From Desmodesmus armatus (lineage: Eukaryota; Chlorophyta; Chlorophyceae; Sphaeropleales; Scenedesmaceae): a DNA stretch of 64,000 nt. The notes under the pieces were generated by a model. It had not been told where the DNA came from, searched no databases, and saw only the letters and a list, made by a program, of their open reading frames with translations. The translations under genes and the position numbers were made by a program. Location of the stretch: NCBI GenBank assembly GCA_007449985.2, contig VIIQ02000124.1, forward strand, positions 124,501-188,500, read 5' to 3'. Below are positions 59,901 to 64,000 of the stretch, piece by piece. Numbering within the stretch: the first letter of the stretch is position 1; each line of letters starts with the position of its first letter.

Positions 59901-62061
59901 CCTACTTGCGCACACTGCACGGGCCTGTGTTGACCTTGTGCTGTCGCTGGCGGGCGAAGCGGCTCAGCAGGGCCAGGATGCAGGCGCGTCTCCAGCAGCC
60001 AATGACATAACGACGCGCCTGCGTTACATCCTGACATCCGTGGATGGCGCCGGCGGGAATACTGCTGGTGCTGTGCAGGACCTGCTCTTTGACGGCATAC
60101 TTGCACTGCCAGCGGAGTACGACCCCTGGGCAGTGCCTGAGCCAGGGGCTTTTGCAGCAGCAGCTACTGGTGTGGAAAGCGCCGCTGAAGACGGCAGCGA
60201 AGATGGCGAGGGGAGCAGCGATGCAGCACAGCATCTGTCACTCGCGGCAGCAACTGCTTCTGCCACAGCTCCTGCAGAGGCGCCTCAGCAGGAAAGCACA
60301 CCACCGCCACCACGCAGGGATGCAGCCAATGCAGAGGGCGCTTGGCAGTCTCCACCACGGCCTTCCCCAGCTATAGCAGAGGCTGCTGCTGCCTTTCTTG
60401 GGCAGGCAGCAGCGGCTATTGGCCCTGCTGCTGCACCCCGCGGCCCAGCTGCGGACGTCACTGCTGCTGCTGCTGGGTGGCAGCAGGAGCGGCCAAGCAG
60501 GGGGCAGCCAGCCGGTGCACATGCTCCCTCCCCAGATGCATTGGCCGGCTTGGCAGACCTGATGCAGCACTCACTCAGGGTGGGTGGGGACGTGGCTGAG
60601 CAGGCAGCTGCAGGTGCATTGGTAGGGGCCCAGCACCATCCCGGTGGGGACGTGGCTGATCAGGCAGCTGCAGGTGCAGTGGCAGGGGCCCAGCACCATC
60701 CTGCTGGGGACCGGGTTGAGCAGGCAGCTGCAGGTGCAGTGGCAGGGGCCCAGCACCATCTTTCTGGGGACGGTGCTGAGCAGGCAGCTGCAGGTACAGT
60801 GGCAGGGGCCCAGCACCATCCCGGTGGGGACGGGGTTGAGCAGGCAGCTGCAAGGACACTGGCAGGGGCCCAGCACCACCCAGCAGCTGGCAGCCCTCGT
60901 GTGCCTGGCCCATCCACGCTGGCTGCGGCCCCACCACAGGTGTCTGATCAGCCATTCAGGGTGCACGGCAGCAGCGGGAGTGGGGACGGTGCTGAGGATT
61001 CGTCTGGGCCCCAGTATGGGCACAGGGGCTTTAGCAGTCATGGCCTCCACCAGGGTGGTGTGCCACAGCTTGAAACTGGCAGCAGCTCCCAGCAGCTGGC
61101 TCACCACCAGCAGCAGCAGTGGCAAGATCTTTCACAGCAGCAGGAGGCGCGCGAGGACTTTGTCTTTGACGATGCTGCTGATGAGCCAGTGCCGCAAGAC
61201 TTGGAGGCCAGGTGGCTCGAGCAAGCCATGGCAGCAGCACACGCAACCGCAGCAGGCGGTGCAAGCCTGGCAGAGCTTGCTGCGGTGCCTCAGCAGCCAG
61301 CAGATCAGCGCCACAGCATGAGACCGCTGGCATCTCCTGCAAGCTACATTGTGGAGCTTCCCACTGACCTGCATGCTGGTAGCTTTGACAACTACCAGCC
61401 TGCCGCGTATGCTGCTGCAGGGCCGGGCCTTTATGGCGGCAGCAGCAGTAGCAGTATGGCAGGGGCTACAGCTGCAGCTCCAGCTGTTGCAGGCAGCCCC
61501 TACGACCCGCCGGGCACGTCATGGGGTGTCGCGGCGGATGCATCAATACAGCACCATGACGGGGCGATGGTCAAGACTGTCGGGGATGTAGGGGAGGTGC
61601 ATGTCTATGAGCGGCTCAGGCTGGAGCTTCCAGACTTCAACGCCAGCTGCTGGTACACGAACTCCCGGCAGCTTTTCGGCCTGCAGCCGCTGCCACCCAC
61701 AACTGCAGAGCCGGCCTTTGACTTCCTCTACACCGACTCCACCGGCAAGCTGTCAGGCCGGCCAGCTGGTGTCCCCACCCGTTGCTTCATAGAGGTCAAG
61801 GCGACCAAAGCCGCCGTGCGCAAGGGGGAGCCGAGGCCGTTTTACCTCAGCAGGCAGCAGTGGGAGCTGGCCCGTAGCCTGCATCACAACCCGCAGGAGG
61901 GGTTGTTTGTGATTGTGAGGGTTGAGCGGGTGGGGTGCCCTCGGGGGCCGAGGATTGCTGCTGTGCTGAGGGACCCTGTGCAGCTACTGAAGCAGGGGCA
62001 GCTGTGGGTGACATCTGAGGAGAAGCTGCTGTTATCGGGGTACCCTGTGCTGAACGGCTAG
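47904..62061 (+). CDS. Giant NO VEIN/sacsin-like ATPase protein, interrupted by a retroelement
   Basis: Exons: 47904-48115, 48248-48507, 48697-48879, 49064-49205, 49355-49520, 49772-49926, 50216-50303, 50507-52219, 52518-54425, 54705-54995, 55219-55392, 55736-55798 continued at 58813-58862, and 58941-62061. Leaving out 55799-58812, the sum is 2842 codons with every phase fitting. The N-terminus has an HATPase fold like plant NO VEIN and sacsin: [11 protein letters not shown] (N box, about residues 91-101) and GEKGIGFK (about 155-162). A conserved PSSRE...WNRWL segment follows. The middle is long and Gln/Leu-rich; the last exon has a 20-residue tandem repeat and a C-terminal DUF3883 domain (about the last 150 residues, with FIEVKATKA). 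NO VEIN acts in plant development and vesicle traffic; the algal role is unknown. As sequenced, exon 12 reads into the retroelement and stops after two codons. Confidence 0.88.
55770..58757 (-). CDS. Gypsy pol: protease, reverse transcriptase, RNase H, integrase
   Basis: 995 open codons without a stop. Protease DSGATDN is at 25-31, reverse transcriptase about 240-420 with YLDD at 380-383, and RNase H has FTDASGF near 530. The integrase zinc-binding site is near 711-752 ([11 protein letters not shown]...CPSC) and its triad D782, D843, E879 has correct spacing. The listed start at 58757 is a TTG; the frame is closed upstream by a TAA about 13 codons earlier, so no true start or gag is present. 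The last residues after DVTF (SAGHLHPHS) are host sequence read backwards, so the integrase C-terminal tail is cut off. The lack of any disabling mutation suggests a recent insertion. Confidence 0.92.
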   Translation of the reverse strand: MDPIASTVIRLRVSVRGQHLVALVDSGATDNYVDTRWATELSLPATSVPGKSVKLANGMLQDASQQIAALPFRIGSFKDSQPFTVTDLAVDDIVLGKPWLTFHNPCIDWSSNFVVLTSKGVQHTLPTVVADPEDVSLISAMAAVKSVERGASAFLAVLTEVQSGPDAPEPDPFASAVADMPLPACHGSSATQVRHVLLKHKGVFSKVTGLPPLRGVEHDILLQPGAKPPFGPIYQLSPFELEECKRQLTELIEKDFIQPSKSPYGAPILFVRKKNGKLRMCVDYRALNKLTVKNRYPLPRIDELLDRLHNATVFSKLDLDSAYHQVRIEEQDIPKTAFRTRYGHYEWKVLPFGLTNAPATFQGLMHHVLHAYLDRFVIVYLDDILVYSATEAEHAQHLDLVLQALEENQLHAGLTKCAFGLNTVEFLGHVVSPDGIRPDPAKISAVQDWPAPSNMHQVRQFLGLTSYSRKFIRHYSSMALPLTELTREHFPWRWRPAVEQQAFEALKQAVSTAPALAMPDPSRPYQVFTDASGFALGAVLLQDHGHGLQPVAYISKKLSDTEKRYPTGDREMLGIVHALQQWRCYLEGAEFTVNSDHLNHTWFAAKKAQNMSRRQAKWTEWLESYYGGVDIQWKEGKANPADPLSRRPDLATMSTVHDASFLDELRVAYEQDPYYLRAPTYLKCQHGIWYMHDRIAIPACKPLKLQVLRECHDCPSAGHLGVAKTLQRVAERFWWPHLARTVRNYVVSCPSCQLNKPSTQAPAGLLHPLPIPTHKFECISLDLITDLPPTKHGHDAVLTIVDRLTKFVRFIPTTKGAGADPIASLVRKEWFRTFGLPRSIVSDRDRRFLSKFWRALFSALGTDLKFSTAFHPQTDGQSERANRTLEEYLRHFVSPRQDDWDDWLDLAEYAINDSVNPATCYSPFFLCFGQSPLSVLDVALGPVLVPAAQVTADDMHSVLQHAKTNLHTAQQRMMAQQNAHRRDVTFSAGHLHPHS
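55799..58807 (-). mobile_element. LTR-less gypsy pol segment inserted in a NO VEIN-like exon
   Basis: About 3.0 kb on the opposite strand to the host gene. TGCAG occurs at both borders (55794-55798 and 58808-58812), as a 5-base target duplication would, but TGCAG is common in this genome and could be chance. No LTR, gag, primer-binding site or polypurine tract lies between the borders. The sense strand enters just before protease and stops after the DVTF of the integrase C-terminal region. It is a different family from the element at 25322-32186 (YLDD, no PHD finger). Confidence 0.8.
60583..60882 (+). repeat. 60-base coding minisatellite, five units
   Basis: Five tandem units of exactly 60 bases in the last exon of the NO VEIN-like gene encode a 20-residue repeat of the form [20 protein letters not shown]. 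Unit length is a multiple of three, so copy-number change would keep the frame. Units differ by a few substitutions each. Confidence 0.97.
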
Positions 62062-62154
62062 GGGTTGTGGGTGTGGTTTGCTGTTTGTTTTGCGGTGTGT
62101 ATGGTCACATGTTGGAAAGGCATGCCTGCGCAGGCAGGGGGTGTGCAGGCCCTG

Positions 62155-62159
62155 TGTAA
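62155..62159 (+). terminator. TGTAA polyadenylation signal of the NO VEIN-like gene
   Basis: TGTAA lies 94 bases after the stop codon at 62061, the usual chlorophyte arrangement. Confidence 0.5.
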
Positions 62160-62169
62160 GTGCCACCGG

Positions 62170-62265
62170 GTGCTCATCATGAGAGATCCTGTGCAGCTGC
62201 TACAGCAGGGGCAACAGTGGGTGACCACTGACAAGCTGCTGTCAGGGTACCCCAGGTTTAGCACA
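62170..62265 (+). repeat. Degenerate duplicate of the NO VEIN-like C-terminal coding end
   Basis: This stretch encodes MRDPVQLLQQGQQWVTTDKL and then LSGYP, closely matching the true C-terminus at 61965-62055 ([20 protein letters not shown], then LLLSGYP). It lies just beyond the stop codon and the TGTAA signal. It is a relic duplication of the gene end, or an alternative terminal exon. Confidence 0.85.
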
Positions 62266-63734
62266 GGGCATGTCTGCACAGCAAGGGGTGTGGGTGTTGG
62301 GTGGATTGTATGTACAGCTGGTGGACCTGCCCGGCAGGGGTTGTGCAGCCGCTGAGCAGTCCTGCTGCGGAGCAGAGGTCACTGCTACTGGTACTTACCT
62401 GAAGTATACACATGCTGTGTGGGAATTTGTGATGGTGGCCGGACTTTCAAACACTACATCTACTGCAGAGGGAACTGGGTCAAACGACATTGCCAACACC
62501 TCGGTGTCCAGGGGTCCAGCATGACAGGGCAACTGTGCTGCACTAATGGCATCTGTGTGGCAGACACTTTGTACATGGCTGTCTGTTGTTGGCACACTTC
62601 ATGCCTCAGGTTTGACCCATGCGAGGGTTGCATGACTTGCATTGCAGCTGTATGAATGGCTCTGGTGCATGTGGAGCTGTTGTTTTTCAAAAATGATCCC
62701 TTGGGTGGCCATGGTCACTACAGTAGAAGCGCTTTCATTTCATCTGCTGGACCTCAACGACTAGGGCATATGGGACAAACGGGTGATTCTGCATCAATCA
62801 CAGTGTGAAATCAAGCGGTGCACTGACGCACATGTAGTTGAGCTGGCAGATTGAAGCCTGCCTCAGGCAGACTCGGTTCCACTTGGCATGCCATGGCATG
62901 TCGTGCTCAACCCCGTGGGAGCTGAATAAGCTCTGCGCAAGGCCAAGCTCACAGATTTGGAGTTGATCATCCCAGGGGCTTCGTCAGCGGGTTCTGACGC
63001 GGTTGCAGGCGCTCACACTCGTTACTGCTGTGTCAACTACAAGAGTAGGGGCATACCCGCGCACATCGTGTACAGTGGTATCGATGTTTGGGTCCCACTT
63101 TGCCGACAACCCCCTAGCTGGACTACCCCATTTTGCAGTGACCGGGATCAGCCAGCTACCCTGACCAAACTGAAAAAAATCTTTCAAGAGTGGCCAGACC
63201 CTGGCCATACTCTAGCCTGGGTTGACCAGCTGGGGCGGGAATGGCTAGCAGTTGCGGCCATGACTAGCTAGGGTGACCGCCGCCTGGCCACATCAGCCGC
63301 AACTATTGCCACCGATACATTGACCAGAAGTGACAGTGACCAGCATTGCACACCTTCCAAAACAGTACCGGCTGCTTCAGGTTCCATCTGCAAGACAACT
63401 TGTTGATCACCTCCCGTTGAACTGGGCTTGACAACAGCTGAGTACAATCGCAAGCGATGTTCCTAACAGACTGTCAAAGCAACTATCGGCATCCAACATC
63501 AGTCAACACCTCACCATGTCGGCAACCTTTCAGACTACTACCACACAACTGCCGCTAAGGCTGCTCCGGGTTGCACACCTGCTTCTACCTATGGTACTGG
63601 CCTGAGTCAGGCTGCAGCACAAGTGCTGATCTGGCAACACTGCTCAACAACTGCCGCAGGATCCAGGCGGCAGAATGCATATGCATACACTACTTATTGC
63701 ATACACTACTTCATCTTGCAGGTGTCGTGAACTA
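62266..63734. other. Region without a supportable gene
   Basis: About 1.5 kb. Short open frames on both strands (such as plus 62957-63271 and minus 63208-62984) show no domain or coherent splicing. Some of the right part may be introns of the minus-strand gene that enters at 64000. Confidence 0.35.
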
Positions 63735-64000
63735 CTAGGGCTTGAGGTTTGCACCCCATGTGACCAGCTTGTTGACCACCCGTCCCACCTTGGGTGAACT
63801 AGCTACAAATACCTTGCCTATGAAACCAACGATGCTCAAGACCATCACTGCATTGATGACCACTACGATCACACCAAGTGCAGCACGCCCTGATATTCCG
63901 ACGCCAAAGCTGCTACCCGTGATGGCAGCTCCATCGGTGGTGCTAGCCACACAGAACACTGCTGTAAACCCATTCAGGAGCACAACAAGGTTGACAAACA
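63735..64000 (-). CDS. C-terminal part of a membrane protein, continuing past the window
   Basis: Minus-strand frame open from the window edge (first full codon 63998) to a stop at 63735. It encodes two hydrophobic segments, FVNLVVLLNGFTAVFCVAS and, after a Gly/Thr-rich loop, LGVIVVVINAVMVLSIVGFI, then a basic tail ending WGANLKP. This reads like the last exon of a multi-span membrane protein, but family and splice acceptor cannot be fixed from this fragment. Confidence 0.4.
   Translation of the reverse strand, partial: FVNLVVLLNGFTAVFCVASTTDGAAITGSSFGVGISGRAALGVIVVVINAVMVLSIVGFIGKVFVASSPKVGRVVNKLVTWGANLKP

Noticed and set aside
62957..63271. Plus-strand ORF of 104 codons
   Set aside because: No motif, and a minus-strand gene seems to enter this region; composition does not match neighbouring coding exons.
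1..64000. CRISPR arrays, rRNA or tRNA genes, bacterial operons or contamination
   Set aside because: No regularly spaced identical repeats, no rRNA/tRNA-like sequence noticed, and all real genes are intron-rich and plant-like.

Overview
This is nuclear DNA of a green alga, most likely a chlorophycean relative of the Scenedesmus/Tetradesmus or Chlamydomonas group. The evidence is very intron-dense genes with GT(GC)...CTGCAG introns of roughly 50-500 bases, heavy CAG/CTG and poly-C/poly-G microsatellites, Gln/Ser/Ala-rich low-complexity inserts inside conserved proteins, TGTAA polyadenylation signals and plant-like protein families. No rRNA, tRNA, CRISPR array or bacterial-style operon was seen.

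Layout. 1-17829 (+): clathrin heavy chain, 36 exons, lacking only its N-terminal exon(s) off the left edge. 19012-21249 (+): GYF-domain protein with an N-terminal coiled coil. 22024-23419 (-): DUF2061 membrane protein with a transit-like N-terminus. 25322-32186: a Ty3/gypsy-type retrotransposon on the minus strand, flanked by a CTAA target-site duplication, whose removal would join a small single-pass membrane protein ORF. 33633-35126 (+): an extracellular-type protein with a Pro/Ser linker and a Cys-rich, sushi-like module. 37035-41716 (+): a microsomal cytochrome P450. 42135-45273 (+): a 2-oxoglutarate/Fe(II) oxygenase. 46015-47595 (-): an organelle-type helical-repeat protein sharing a roughly 300-base divergent promoter region with 47904-62061 (+), a giant NO VEIN/sacsin-like protein (HATPase at the N-terminus, DUF3883 at the C-terminus). 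A second, LTR-less gypsy pol segment (55799-58807) interrupts an exon of the NO VEIN-like gene. 63735-64000 (-): end of a gene entering from the right.

The genes are ordinary unlinked eukaryotic genes; no shared pathway is implied. Points of most interest are: a PHD finger placed between RNase H and integrase in the first retroelement; the odd terminal structure of that element; the in-exon insertion in the NO VEIN-like gene; duplications of exon edges together with their splice sites inside two clathrin introns; two GC-AG introns; and a recurring pattern of single-base deletions (clathrin, P450, oxygenase, helical-repeat gene, retroelement protease) in otherwise intact exons. That pattern looks more like consensus error in a long-read assembly than gene death.
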